Assembly (NCBI GenBank): GCA_949840885.1
Contig: CATKYJ010000011.1
Location: 37,612 to 101,611 of the forward strand
From: an uncultured Acetatifactor sp.
GTDB taxonomy: Bacteria; Bacillota; Clostridia; Lachnospirales; Lachnospiraceae
Direction of reading: 5' to 3'
DNA length: 64,000 bases
The position numbers and the translations under genes are program-made. Positions 16,748 to 25,020 of the stretch are shown one piece after another; the stretch's first letter is position 1, and each line of letters starts with the position of its first letter. The notes below the pieces were generated by a model. It ran no database searches. It worked only from the letters and a program-made list of their open reading frames with translations, and was not told the origin of the DNA.

Positions 16748-16790
16748 AGCCGCTGTATGGAGCCATGAATCCATACAGCGGCTGGTTTTT
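16748..16790 (+). terminator. Rho-independent terminator (rightward)
   Basis: Perfect 13-bp stem AGCCGCTGTATGG (16748-16760) / CCATACAGCGGCT (16771-16783), 10-nt loop, then GGTTTTT on the + strand. There is no T-run in the other direction. No rightward gene lies immediately upstream, so it may end antisense transcription coming from the invertible segment, or a small RNA. Confidence 0.65.
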
Positions 16791-16810
16791 ATATTTATAG
16801 GGTTATAGAT

Positions 16811-16906
16811 TTACAGGGCTATTCTTATGGCGTATTCCTCGTGGTATCCCTTATAATATTCCTCCCAATAACTGTCTTCCATCAGTTCGCGCAGAGTCGG
16901 GCACAT
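16811..16906 (-). pseudogene. Remnant of an Rpn-like C-terminal tail
   Basis: A 31-codon open stretch ending in TAA whose first part (MCPTLRELMEDS) matches the MCQAIRELMEDS segment of the two larger copies to the right, then diverges (YWEEYYKGYHEEYAIRIAL). It is probably the third and most decayed relic of the same family. Confidence 0.45.
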
Positions 16907-16952
16907 ATGTATTTCGTCCGCTTTATGCATATCATATTTTCCTTACTCTGTT

Positions 16953-17384
16953 TTATACTTTGGTATATATGTCTTTCGCCTGGCGGTACTCTTCAAGGGT
17001 CTTTCCGGCCACCTCACAGGCTTCTTTCAGAGTACAGCGGCTTGACTTCATAATGTTCTCTATAATTTCGGTTATTTGGTGGGCCTCTCCCTCCAGTCTG
17101 CTGTCTTCCATCAGTTCGCGTATGGCTTGGCACATATTGTAGTTTCCTCCCTCGGTTTTATAAGTTTCTTCGTTTTCGTTGAATTTATTTATCCCCATAA
17201 GCACGCTGAGCGTCTCGGCGGTCTCTTTGTCCATGCTTTGGTAGGCCGGGTCGCTGGACAGAAGCTCCAACTGCCCCAGGTGTTCCCTTGTATCCTTTCG
17301 CGTTATTTTTATTCCTGCTTTATGGTAAGATCTCCTCTCTTTTATGGGTGTGCGAAAAAATAGTTTTTTGCTGAAAAAGAGCAA
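16953..17384 (-). pseudogene. 5'-truncated duplicate of the Rpn-like nuclease tail
   Basis: The open frame of 143 codons is homologous to the full gene at 17428-18405 only over its last ~105 residues (LLSSDPAYQSMDKETAETL to the end; DNA about 16953-17268). The first ~38 codons are unrelated, and the nuclease core is missing. The homologous block is a direct repeat of 17429-17744 with many point differences, so the duplication is not recent. It is most likely a non-functional remnant, though a small protein could still be made. Confidence 0.65.
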
Positions 17385-17427
17385 CTATTGCCTTTCGCCC
17401 TTCAGTACTTGTCTGGTGGCGTTCCTG

Positions 17428-18405
17428 TTATATTTTGGTGTATATTTTTTTCGCCTGGCGGTACTCTTCCAAAGTCTTTCCAGCCGCTTTGCAGGCTTCT
17501 TTCAGAGAACACCGGCTTAATTTCATGATGTTCTCTATAATTTCGATCCTTTCACGAGCTTCGCCCTCAAGTCGGCTGTCCTCCATCAGTTCGCGTATCG
17601 CTTGGCACATATTATAGTTTCCCTCCTCTGTCTTATAAGTTTCTACATTTTCGTTGAATTTATTTATCCCCATAAGCACGCTGAGCGTCTCGGCGGTCTC
17701 TTTGTCCATGCTTTGGTAGGCCGGGTCGCCGGACAGAAGCTCTATCAGCCGCTTTTTGTCCCTGCGGCAGGGCAGGATGGTGAAGAGGTCGCGCAGGGAC
17801 GTGCGGAACCCGGAGCAGTCTAGGGGCTCGTTTACGCAGACCAGGTGCAGGGGGTAGTCCGCAAAGCATTCCTCCCACTCCCGCACCCCGCCGCTTTCCG
17901 GCTGACCCGGCCGGCTCTCTCCGAAGTCCATCATGTCTTTCAGACTCCTTGGGCCATCCCAGGGTTCTGTACCATGGTAGAGGCAGAGGGTATACACCGG
18001 TGCGAAGCGCTCCTCTTTCCGCACCTTGTCCAGGCGCTCCCCGGCGCTTTCGTACACTTTCTCCCCGGCCCTCTCCCGGGCTTTGTTGGCCCTCTGGGCC
18101 TGCTGAATTTGGCGGCCGTACTCCCTGCAGTCATAGTCCATCACCCGCCAGGGCATGATGCTGCTTGCCTCGCTCTGGCTCTCCACCGCCAGTATCTTCA
18201 GCTCCCTGCCCGACTTCAGGCGTTTCTTCACATCCCGGATCCGCCCGCTCTTCTCCCCGGGCTTCCCATGGTACACCTCCGACGCCTCCGCCAGTTCCTC
18301 CGGGTCGACCACCTGCCCTCCCTTGAAGTACAGCTGGTTGAACAGATCCGCAAATCGGTAGTTGTCCTCCAGATAGGACAGCATTGCCTCGTTTTCCACT
18401 CCCAT
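17428..18405 (-). CDS. PD-(D/E)XK (Rpn-like) nuclease/putative transposase
   Basis: Protein of 325 residues resembling the Rpn/PD-(D/E)XK 'putative transposase' proteins common in Lachnospiraceae. The N-terminal part has YRFADLFNQLYFKGGQVV and a nuclease-like core (IRDVKKRLKSG ... LKILAVESQSEASSIMPWR) with D and E-x-Q type residues. The C-terminal tail (MDKETAETLSVLMGINKF ... CQAIRELMEDS ... GKTLEEYRQAKKIY) is helical. I chose ATG 18405 because GGAGGA lies 7 nt before it; an upstream in-frame ATG lacks this. Known family members (E. coli RpnA) are nucleases that promote recA-independent recombination; the role here is unproven. Flanked by decayed copies of its own tail. Confidence 0.72.
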   Translation of the reverse strand: MGVENEAMLSYLEDNYRFADLFNQLYFKGGQVVDPEELAEASEVYHGKPGEKSGRIRDVKKRLKSGRELKILAVESQSEASSIMPWRVMDYDCREYGRQIQQAQRANKARERAGEKVYESAGERLDKVRKEERFAPVYTLCLYHGTEPWDGPRSLKDMMDFGESRPGQPESGGVREWEECFADYPLHLVCVNEPLDCSGFRTSLRDLFTILPCRRDKKRLIELLSGDPAYQSMDKETAETLSVLMGINKFNENVETYKTEEGNYNMCQAIRELMEDSRLEGEARERIEIIENIMKLSRCSLKEACKAAGKTLEEYRQAKKIYTKI

Positions 18406-18820
18406 TGTCATTCCTCCATTCCGGCAGGAATGTATGTATGGGCTGCCTCCATCCCTGCCGTTTTCCTTTGCTTTGTTTACAGTTGCGCTTTTTCCAGTGA
18501 TAAACGGCTGAGATGCCATTCAACATCAGAAAGTACAGATCTTAAGATAGTGGTGCTTTAGATATAGGATAATATGTGGAGTGGGAGGTTGTCAAGAGCA
18601 AAAATGGCAAAATTTCTTTTTGACTTAACCTACGAAATGCTGGTCTGGCTGCAAGGTTTGCGCTTTCTCTTCTGGAACCGTATACTTCATCGGTAATACT
18701 ATCGGAATGGTGGTCATTTATCTCTCTAATACCATCAATTAACTGATTATCAAAATTGCAAATCTTTACAGTTCTGTCAATACGACAAAAAGAAACAGCC
18801 ACTACGAAAATTCTCCAGTC
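18406..18820. other. Intergenic stretch without a supported gene
   Basis: 415 bp between the Rpn-like gene and trmL. An 86-codon leftward open frame (18542-18802) has no convincing ribosome site or recognisable motif. It is locally AT-richer than its neighbours. I see no clear promoter or terminator. Confidence 0.4.
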
Positions 18821-19321
18821 TCACTGTCCCCTCTTCCACTCCAGGCGGTGCAGCTCCCCCTGTTTTTGCATGTCTGCGAAACCCTTCTGGCGCAGCGCCT
18901 CGTAGAGCACGATGGCCACGGAGTTAGAGAGATTCAGGGAACGGATGGCGGGAAGCATGGGAATGCGGATGCAGGTCTCTTCATAATCCACAAGAATCTC
19001 CTCGGGAATCCCTGCGCTTTCTTTGCCGAACATGATGTAGTCGTCCTGTTCAAAGGCCGCCTCCGTGTAGGAGCGCCCGGCCTTGGTGGTGGCCATCCAG
19101 ATTCTGGCGCCGGGATGGCTCTCCCTAAATTCCTGAAAATTCATGTAGCGGTGGACTTCCAACTGATGCCAGTAGTCCATTCCGGCCCGCCGGATGGATT
19201 TTTCGTCCAGCCGGAAGCCTAAAGGCTCTATCAAATGCAGGGACGTACCTGTAGCCACGCAGGTACGTCCTATGTTTCCTGTATTTCCCGGTATCTCCGG
19301 CTGGTGCAGAACGATATGCAT
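18821..19321 (-). CDS. trmL: tRNA (cytidine/uridine(34)-2'-O)-methyltransferase
   Basis: SPOUT-family enzyme of 166 residues that 2'-O-methylates the wobble base of tRNA-Leu isoacceptors. It starts with the typical MHIVLHQPEIPGNTGNIGRT; GKESAGIPEEIL and IRSLNLSNSVAIVLYEAL form the knotted SAM-binding region. Length matches the family. The longer in-frame reading upstream is rejected: MHIV is the conserved N-terminus and has AGGAGG about 10 nt before it. It is the last gene of a leftward run that probably starts at 24753. Confidence 0.95.
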   Translation of the reverse strand: MHIVLHQPEIPGNTGNIGRTCVATGTSLHLIEPLGFRLDEKSIRRAGMDYWHQLEVHRYMNFQEFRESHPGARIWMATTKAGRSYTEAAFEQDDYIMFGKESAGIPEEILVDYEETCIRIPMLPAIRSLNLSNSVAIVLYEALRQKGFADMQKQGELHRLEWKRGQ

Positions 19322-19358
19322 CTCAATGAATCCTCCTGCGGCACTGGGGCCTCTTTTG

Positions 19359-20150
19359 TTAATATACGTCAAAGCTGTCCAGGATCTCTGCGGCTTTTTC
19401 TGTCGTCTCTTCCGTATATGTGACCGTGATGCATAGGGCATGATCTCCGGCCACGCGAACATAGTAATCCTGAAAATACGTAGCGTCACTCTCCACCCGG
19501 AGGTTCAGCACGTCATAGCTTTCGCCTGCGATCTCCGCTGATTTACTGTCGTCCAATACGGTAATGTCCGTCATTCTCATAAGCAGCAGCTGCATCTGCA
19601 GGGCCTTTTTATAGTTCTCCGTGGTCAGGCCCCTCATCAGAAGCTTTTCTGTCATCACGAGCACATTGGCATCCGCCCGGGGCGTGACGGCCATCATCTC
19701 ATATAAGGTGGTGTCCTCCAGTCGATCCTGCTGGGCCTCGGTAAATTCACGGTCCTCTGCAACCATCTCCTGTCCCGCCTCCTTGACATTGGCAAGCCCC
19801 TCATCGCTGAGCATGTACACGTCCTCAGGAACCGAAAAGCGCAGGTTCCAGTACTCGCTCTCCCAGCCATAGTCCGTGACAGTGCCTTTCAAATAGCCAT
19901 CTTCCCGGCCGTCCGCTTCTTCGCCCTGCTTCTCCCCGGCTGCTTCCCCGTCATCCTGGCCCTTTACATAGAGTTTTTGTTCCCGCTCCTCCCGGGCTTC
20001 AGATTTCGTCTCGCTGTCAGCGCTGGCGCTCTCCCCGGTTTTGCTGTTGGCCTGGGAAAGCAGCTCCAGCAGTTCCAGGGGCGAGACGATGGCACAGCCT
20101 GACAAAAGCAGCGCTGTCAAAAGCAGCACAATGCCAACTCTCTTTTTCAT
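19359..20150 (-). CDS. Lipoprotein of unknown function
   Basis: Predicted lipoprotein of 263 residues: MKKRVGIVLLLTALLLSGC with a lipobox (LLSGC, Cys19), then a charged low-complexity linker (about 30-85) and a globular alpha/beta domain (about 90-263) ending EKAAEILDSFDVY. The domain resembles the helper lipoproteins found in many Firmicutes, but I cannot name a family. AGGAGG lies 7 nt before the ATG, 12 bp after the aminotransferase gene and 37 bp before trmL, so it is cotranscribed. Confidence 0.75.
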   Translation of the reverse strand: MKKRVGIVLLLTALLLSGCAIVSPLELLELLSQANSKTGESASADSETKSEAREEREQKLYVKGQDDGEAAGEKQGEEADGREDGYLKGTVTDYGWESEYWNLRFSVPEDVYMLSDEGLANVKEAGQEMVAEDREFTEAQQDRLEDTTLYEMMAVTPRADANVLVMTEKLLMRGLTTENYKKALQMQLLLMRMTDITVLDDSKSAEIAGESYDVLNLRVESDATYFQDYYVRVAGDHALCITVTYTEETTEKAAEILDSFDVY

Positions 20151-20161
20151 TGCTTTACCTC

Positions 20162-21340
20162 CTAGTTCCCGCGTTCCTCCCTAAGCCTTTTCAGAAAGCG
20201 CTCCAGCCTGCCCATGGCTGTCCTCAGATTCTCCAGCGAAGCAGCGTAGGAAATACGCAGATACCCCTCCCCGCAGTCGCCGAAAGCCGTGCCCGGCACC
20301 ACAGCCACGCCCTCTTCCTTTAAGAACCGCATGGCGAAGTCGTCGCTGGTCAGACCGTATTCTTTGATACAGGGGAAGATATAGAATGCGCCGTAGGGCT
20401 CAAAGCAGGGCAGCCCCATCTCCCGAAAAGCATGCACCAGATAGCGGCGCCTCTGGTTGTAGGCCGTGCACATCTCTTTCACATCGTCATCGCCGTTTTT
20501 CATGGCCTCTATGGCCGCGTACTGGCTGGTGGTGGGCGCGCACATGATGGCGAACTGATGGATCTTGGTCATCTGCTCTATGATGGCCTCCGGACCGCAG
20601 GCATAGCCCAGCCGCCAGCCGGTCATGGCAAAGGCCTTGGAAAAACCGTTGATCAGTATGGTGCGCTCTTTCATGCCCGGAAGTTCCGCAATGGACACAT
20701 GCTTCTCCTTGTAGCTAAGTTCCGCATAGATCTCATCGGACATGACATAGATGTCATGTTTGAGGATGACTTCCGCAATGGCCTCCAGGTCTTTTCGCTC
20801 CATGATGGCTCCGGTAGGATTATTGGGGAAAGGCAGCACCAGAATCTTGGTTTTGTCCGTGATGTTCTCCTCCAGTTCCCGGGCCGTAAGGCGGAACTCG
20901 TTCTCCTCTTTCATGTTGATGTACACGGGCTTTGCCCCTGCCATCACCGCGCAGGGCCCGTAGGACACAAAGCTGGGCTGGGGGATCAGCACTTCGTCCC
21001 CAGGATTGATCATGGCCCGAAAGCCTATGTCGATGGCCTCGGAGCCTCCTACGGTGATCAGAATCTCTTTCATGGGGTGCTCGTAGAGAATCCCCTGCTT
21101 CCTGTACAGATACCTTGCAATCTCCTCCCGCAGTTCTTTCAGGCCCGCATTGGAGGTATAGAAAGTCTTCCCCTTTTCCAGGGAATAAATGCCCTCGTCC
21201 CGGATGTGCCAGGGAGTGTCGAAGTCAGGCTCGCCCACGCCCAGGGAAATGGTGTCTTTCATCTCCTGGGCAATGTCAAAGAATTTCCGGATGCCTGACG
21301 GCTTTATATTTACCACATTGTCTGATAACGGATTCCTCAT
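20162..21340 (-). CDS. PLP-dependent aminotransferase, class I/II
   Basis: Fold-type I aminotransferase of 392 residues, AspAT/PatA-like. Visible are the N-terminal SLGVGEPDFDTPWHI, the substrate/cofactor motif PFPNNPTGA, the PLP-contact DEIY, the Schiff-base lysine in NGFSKAFAMTGWRLGYA, and the C-terminal Arg in YLRISYA. Substrate cannot be told from sequence; aromatic or branched amino acids are common for this clade. It overlaps the Lrp-type regulator by 4 nt (ATGA). That pairing, frequent in clostridia, suggests the regulator senses an amino acid handled by this enzyme. Confidence 0.93.
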   Translation of the reverse strand: MRNPLSDNVVNIKPSGIRKFFDIAQEMKDTISLGVGEPDFDTPWHIRDEGIYSLEKGKTFYTSNAGLKELREEIARYLYRKQGILYEHPMKEILITVGGSEAIDIGFRAMINPGDEVLIPQPSFVSYGPCAVMAGAKPVYINMKEENEFRLTARELEENITDKTKILVLPFPNNPTGAIMERKDLEAIAEVILKHDIYVMSDEIYAELSYKEKHVSIAELPGMKERTILINGFSKAFAMTGWRLGYACGPEAIIEQMTKIHQFAIMCAPTTSQYAAIEAMKNGDDDVKEMCTAYNQRRRYLVHAFREMGLPCFEPYGAFYIFPCIKEYGLTSDDFAMRFLKEEGVAVVPGTAFGDCGEGYLRISYAASLENLRTAMGRLERFLKRLREERGN

Positions 21341-21819
21341 GGGGTGATCATCTCCCTTTCATCTTCTTTTTTCCTGGAAAGCACTGTGCCGTGATCCTTG
21401 TATTTCTTCAGGATGAAATGCGTGGCTGTGCTGAGCACGGACTCCTGTGTGGACAGCTTATCAGACACGAAAGAAGATACTTCCCGCAAAGTCTTGCCCT
21501 CCAGGATGATCATCAGGTCATAGCCGCCGGACATCAGGTATACGCTCTGAACCTCCGGATACTGATAGATACGCTGTGCGATGCTGTCGAAGCCCTGGCC
21601 TCTCTGGGGTGTCACCCGCACCTCGATCAGTGCGGACACTTTTTCCCTGGAGGTCTTCTCCCAGTCGATCATGGTATGGTATCCGCAGATGACGCCCTCC
21701 TTTTCCAGGTCGGCCAGTTCATTTGCCACCTCTGCCTCCTGAACTCCTAACAGGACTGCCAGCTCGCTTAAGTCGATGCGGCTGTTCTTTTCCATCAATG
21801 CCAACAATTCTTCTCTCAT
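21337..21819 (-). CDS. Lrp/AsnC-family transcriptional regulator
   Basis: Regulator of 160 residues: N-terminal winged helix-turn-helix (RIDLSELAVLLGVQEAEVANELADLE, read as two helices) and a C-terminal RAM/ligand domain (KVSALIEVRVTP ... VQSVYLMSGGYDLMI). The start at MREELLALM has GAGAGGG before it; an upstream in-frame extension is not homologous to the family. It is translationally coupled to the aminotransferase by a 4-nt overlap. Lrp proteins bind amino acids and act as oligomers; its own operon is a likely target. Confidence 0.92.
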   Translation of the reverse strand: MREELLALMEKNSRIDLSELAVLLGVQEAEVANELADLEKEGVICGYHTMIDWEKTSREKVSALIEVRVTPQRGQGFDSIAQRIYQYPEVQSVYLMSGGYDLMIILEGKTLREVSSFVSDKLSTQESVLSTATHFILKKYKDHGTVLSRKKEDEREMITP

Positions 21820-21925
21820 TTGATATCCCTCTCTTTTCTTGTAATGCATACTGACGGTCACTGGAATTTGCCATGGAATGGTACCCGACTCACCAGCGGC
21901 AGGCATCATGAATCGGCGGCAAACT

Positions 21926-23257
21926 TCATCGCCCGTGAGTATGATAGATTTCATCCCTTTTGGGTCTGTCCAGGTAGCGGATTTCGTCTCCGTTTGTCAG
22001 TATTCGGTCATTGCCCCGGGTAAGCTTCCCCACCACTGTGGCAGGAATCCCTGCCGCCTTGAGAGCCGCCGCAAGCCCCTCTCCGTCCCATGCCGTCATA
22101 ACAAGGCACCCTCCCGAGAGCAGCTCGTAAGGGTTTGCGCCGCAGCACTCGCATACCTCCACGGTCTCCTGGCGCAGGGGAAACTTTCGCATATCTGTCA
22201 AAAGCCCTGTGCCCGCGCCCTCCGCCAGCTCCCAGAGGGCTCCTAAAATGCCTCCCTCCGAGGCATCGTGCATGGCGCAGACCCCGAAACCCATCGCCGC
22301 CTCCGCCTCCGGCAGTACAGACAGATACCGGCCAAAGCCGGCCGCTTCCTCCACCAGCCAGGCGGGATATCGCTGGGAAAGCTGCCCCGCGCAGCTTCTG
22401 GCGATCCGGGCCGTGCCCTGCAGGCCGATCCATTTGCTCAGGACAATGTCCTGGCCCGGCGCGGCGGCTTTCAAGGTGTGGTCCCGGCCCATAGCCACTG
22501 TCCCATAGCCTGTCACTGTGGCTATAGGCATGGCGGCTGCGGCCGTTATCCTCGTCTGTCCTCCGGCAAGTTCCAGGGACAGTTCCCGGCACTTCTCCTC
22601 AGCCTGGGCCATCAGCGCCCTGACCCGGGACTCCTGGGTATCCTGGGGCAAAAGCAGCGCGGTCATCACTGCCACGGGGCGTGCGCCTCCCGCAGCCAGG
22701 TTGTTGGCGCATTTCGCAATCAGGTCGGCCATGGTCATTTCCATTTCGTCTGTCCATGTCCCGGAAACCGCCTCCTGTCCGGGCGGTGCGGATGATTTCT
22801 GCCCTTCGGATGCTTTCCGCACTGCGCTCGTGCCCTCCGCAGACAGTGGGGCGGGCTTTCCGACTATGTATTTATCTTCTTTATCTGATGATGCGGTTTT
22901 TCCCCTTTCGGCCAGTCGGACTGCTCCGTCCGGCCTGACAGTCACCACCGCCTCCTGCACGCAGATCGCTATATTTTGTTCCCCGCAGGAAGAGAAGATG
23001 GCGCAGTCTCTTCCTACGCCTGCGCCACTTAACACTTCCTCTCTTTTTGTCCGGATCTGTCCCAGAACGGAACGTTTCATGGCATTCACCGGCAGTTTTC
23101 CTGTTTTTAGTCCCGCACTCTCCGGGGCAGCGCTTCGTCCCATGGGCCCGCTGCGCCCCACAGAGGCGATATGTTCCAGGGGAGCGCTGCACTCTGCCGA
23201 TGCGCTGTTATCCGCGGAAATGCCGCACTCCGCCGGAGCTTTCCCCCCAGGCATCAC
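21926..23257 (-). CDS. AIR synthase-related protein (PurM/HypE-like)
   Basis: Protein of 443 residues of the PurM/HypE/ThiL superfamily, ATP-using enzymes; the actual substrate is unknown. The family start region is recognisable only from about residue 50 (LKTGKLPVNAMKRSVLGQI ... GAGVGRDCAIF). The later part has MADLIAKCANNLAAGGARP, GYGTVAMGRDH, HDASEGGILGALWELAEG and VVGKLT. The chosen start overlaps the VanW stop by 4 nt, so an N-terminal extension of about 50 Ala/Ser/Glu-rich residues is probably translated; MKRSVL is the alternative. A second low-complexity insert lies at about 110-170. Confidence 0.8.
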   Translation of the reverse strand: MMPGGKAPAECGISADNSASAECSAPLEHIASVGRSGPMGRSAAPESAGLKTGKLPVNAMKRSVLGQIRTKREEVLSGAGVGRDCAIFSSCGEQNIAICVQEAVVTVRPDGAVRLAERGKTASSDKEDKYIVGKPAPLSAEGTSAVRKASEGQKSSAPPGQEAVSGTWTDEMEMTMADLIAKCANNLAAGGARPVAVMTALLLPQDTQESRVRALMAQAEEKCRELSLELAGGQTRITAAAAMPIATVTGYGTVAMGRDHTLKAAAPGQDIVLSKWIGLQGTARIARSCAGQLSQRYPAWLVEEAAGFGRYLSVLPEAEAAMGFGVCAMHDASEGGILGALWELAEGAGTGLLTDMRKFPLRQETVEVCECCGANPYELLSGGCLVMTAWDGEGLAAALKAAGIPATVVGKLTRGNDRILTNGDEIRYLDRPKRDEIYHTHGR

Positions 23258-24753
23258 TGCGCCCCTGCAGCCGGATCCGCGGCCGGGTCGGCAGCCGGGT
23301 CTGCGGGAGGAGGCGGCAGGAGCAGGGCAAGCACGTCCCTCACATGCTGTATGCTGCCAGTGCCGATTGCAGCCATAATCTCCTCATATGCAACCGGATC
23401 CTCCGTGGCCACTCCCACCACTGCGCTTTTTGGCACCAGCCGATAGCTGCTGCTGTTTATTTTGGTACGTTCCACTTCTTCGCCGTCCTCCAGAACGATT
23501 TTCCACAGCTCCGCCCTGTATCCGGTATGGACGCTGTCATTGGACACGATATAGCCAAGGGGCTGGCCTGCGTCCGCAGTGATGTCGTCCGAGGTAGGAT
23601 TGATGACCTCCAGTATCTCGCTCTGATAGCGGACTTCCCGTCCGGGATCCCTGGTCTCCTCCCCATAGATGGTAAAGGTCAGCTTCTTGCCCTCGGTGCG
23701 TCCCTCAATATAAATGGGGGAATCCAGGTTGTTTACGAACCTGAAATCTTTGTTCGCGCTCTCGGCGATTGCCGCGTCCGCCGACGGATCCACATAGGTG
23801 ACGATCATGGTGTGATTGGAGCGCTCCGTCACCTCCAGTTCCGCCAGCAGGACTGTGTTGTACAGCGTGGTGGATACCTGGCAGATGCCGCCGCCCATGC
23901 TGTCCACCACCTGGTTGTTCATGAACGACCCTGCCATATAGTAGCCGTTCTCCGCGGTAAAAGGCGTCACGTACTCCAACATGGAGAATTCGTCTCCGGG
24001 GTACAGGACCGTGCCGTTGATCAATTTACAGCCATTGGATATGTTTTCGCTCCGGTTGAAATTGGAACTGCCGTAGGAGGTGGTAAAAGTGCCCAGCACG
24101 TCTTTCACCTTGGAAAGCTCCTCCGCGCTGCCCCTGGGCTGCGTCACTTCCACCACCAGGGGAATGCTGCATGGCTGACAGTCCCACCCGCTGGACAAAA
24201 GTTCGTGAACCTTGTCGAAAGAGGCCTCCACGTCCAGGGCGTAGCCGACGTTTCCGCCTATCACCTGGAATGCATCGTCCTCACGAACCAAAGAGGCATC
24301 CACTGCTTTCACATCATACTGGGTGCACTGTTCCATCAGGATATCCGTAAGCCCCTGAAAATCAAAGGAAAGCTCCAGCGGGTAGACCAGATTCTCCCGC
24401 TCCAGATCCTTGAGCATCTTGTAGCGCTCGATCACGTTTCCATGGATGCCTACCTCCAAAGCCTCGGTTATCACATCCTGATTGGCCCAGGAGATTCCCA
24501 GTTCCCCGGCGGTCACGGGCACTTCCCTGTCCTCGGCGGCCAGCAGCGTGATCTGCACTTCCCGCAGAGTCTCCACATAGGCGTTCACCGCCTGCACCGC
24601 CTCCTCGGCAGTCATGCCGGACAGATTCACTTCGCCCACATAAATTCCGTTTTTGATGACACCTTTGTCTTTTGCTGCCGCTGTCATTCCCGATGCCAGC
24701 ATGCAGACCAGCATAAGGGCGCAAAGGCACCCTCTCTTTATCCATTTCCCCAT
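23254..24753 (-). CDS. VanW-family envelope protein
   Basis: Secreted or membrane-anchored protein of 499 residues. Signal segment 7-27; a repeat domain resembling PG-binding_4 (GVIKNGIYVGEVNLSGMTAEEA); the VanW domain (FSMLEYVTPFTAENGYYMAG, GGGICQVSTTLYN, about 245-380); and a C-terminal tail of short PADPAADPAA repeats. VanW occurs in some vancomycin-resistance clusters, but its biochemical function is unknown. There is no vanHAX-type gene nearby, so no resistance should be inferred. It heads the leftward operon; GGGAGGAA lies about 10 nt before the ATG. Confidence 0.88.
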   Translation of the reverse strand: MGKWIKRGCLCALMLVCMLASGMTAAAKDKGVIKNGIYVGEVNLSGMTAEEAVQAVNAYVETLREVQITLLAAEDREVPVTAGELGISWANQDVITEALEVGIHGNVIERYKMLKDLERENLVYPLELSFDFQGLTDILMEQCTQYDVKAVDASLVREDDAFQVIGGNVGYALDVEASFDKVHELLSSGWDCQPCSIPLVVEVTQPRGSAEELSKVKDVLGTFTTSYGSSNFNRSENISNGCKLINGTVLYPGDEFSMLEYVTPFTAENGYYMAGSFMNNQVVDSMGGGICQVSTTLYNTVLLAELEVTERSNHTMIVTYVDPSADAAIAESANKDFRFVNNLDSPIYIEGRTEGKKLTFTIYGEETRDPGREVRYQSEILEVINPTSDDITADAGQPLGYIVSNDSVHTGYRAELWKIVLEDGEEVERTKINSSSYRLVPKSAVVGVATEDPVAYEEIMAAIGTGSIQHVRDVLALLLPPPPADPAADPAADPAAGAQ

Positions 24754-24837
24754 TATTTTGTTCCTCCCGTTTTATACTCAGACCACCGGTATTTACTAAC
24801 CCTGCACACCATTGTGCACTGCCATTCCGCTCTTGAA

Positions 24838-24945
24838 TTAATAGAGCAGATATGTTACAGTGGAAGCAATCATTGCGATCACCAGCAAAGCAACGATGAT
24901 CGCGGAAATGCGCCGGGTTGTCTTTTTATTGTTCATATGAAACAT
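24838..24945 (-). CDS. Tiny single-span membrane peptide, Prli42/DUF4044-like
   Basis: A 35-codon gene: a short basic N-terminus (NNKKTTRRI) followed by one membrane helix (SAIIVALLVIAMIASTVTY). AGGAG lies 6 nt before the ATG at 24945; a second in-frame ATG sits three codons in. Size, the basic-then-hydrophobic layout and the 'AMIAST' end recall Prli42-type miniproteins, which anchor the stressosome in Listeria. The family call is inferred. It lies between VanW and a divergent membrane TPR-like gene. Confidence 0.6.
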   Translation of the reverse strand: MFHMNNKKTTRRISAIIVALLVIAMIASTVTYLLY

Positions 24946-25020
24946 GGCTTGCTCCTGACTGCCCTGCCCGCGCAGGACTCTATGGCAAATATTACAGTTC
25001 CTTATGAAAGGATATTATAT

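Noticed and set aside
18542..18802. 86-codon leftward open frame
   Set aside because: No ribosome site, no family motif, irregular composition; treated as intergenic.
23254..24753. VanW gene as a sign of vancomycin resistance
   Set aside because: No vanH, vanA/B, vanX or vanRS-like genes are near. VanW proteins are common in clostridia without resistance.
23047..24980. Long rightward open frame across the VanW and AIR-synthase-like genes
   Set aside because: Antisense to two well-supported genes. Only its 3' end (from 25021) has protein-like sequence and a ribosome site, and only that part was kept.
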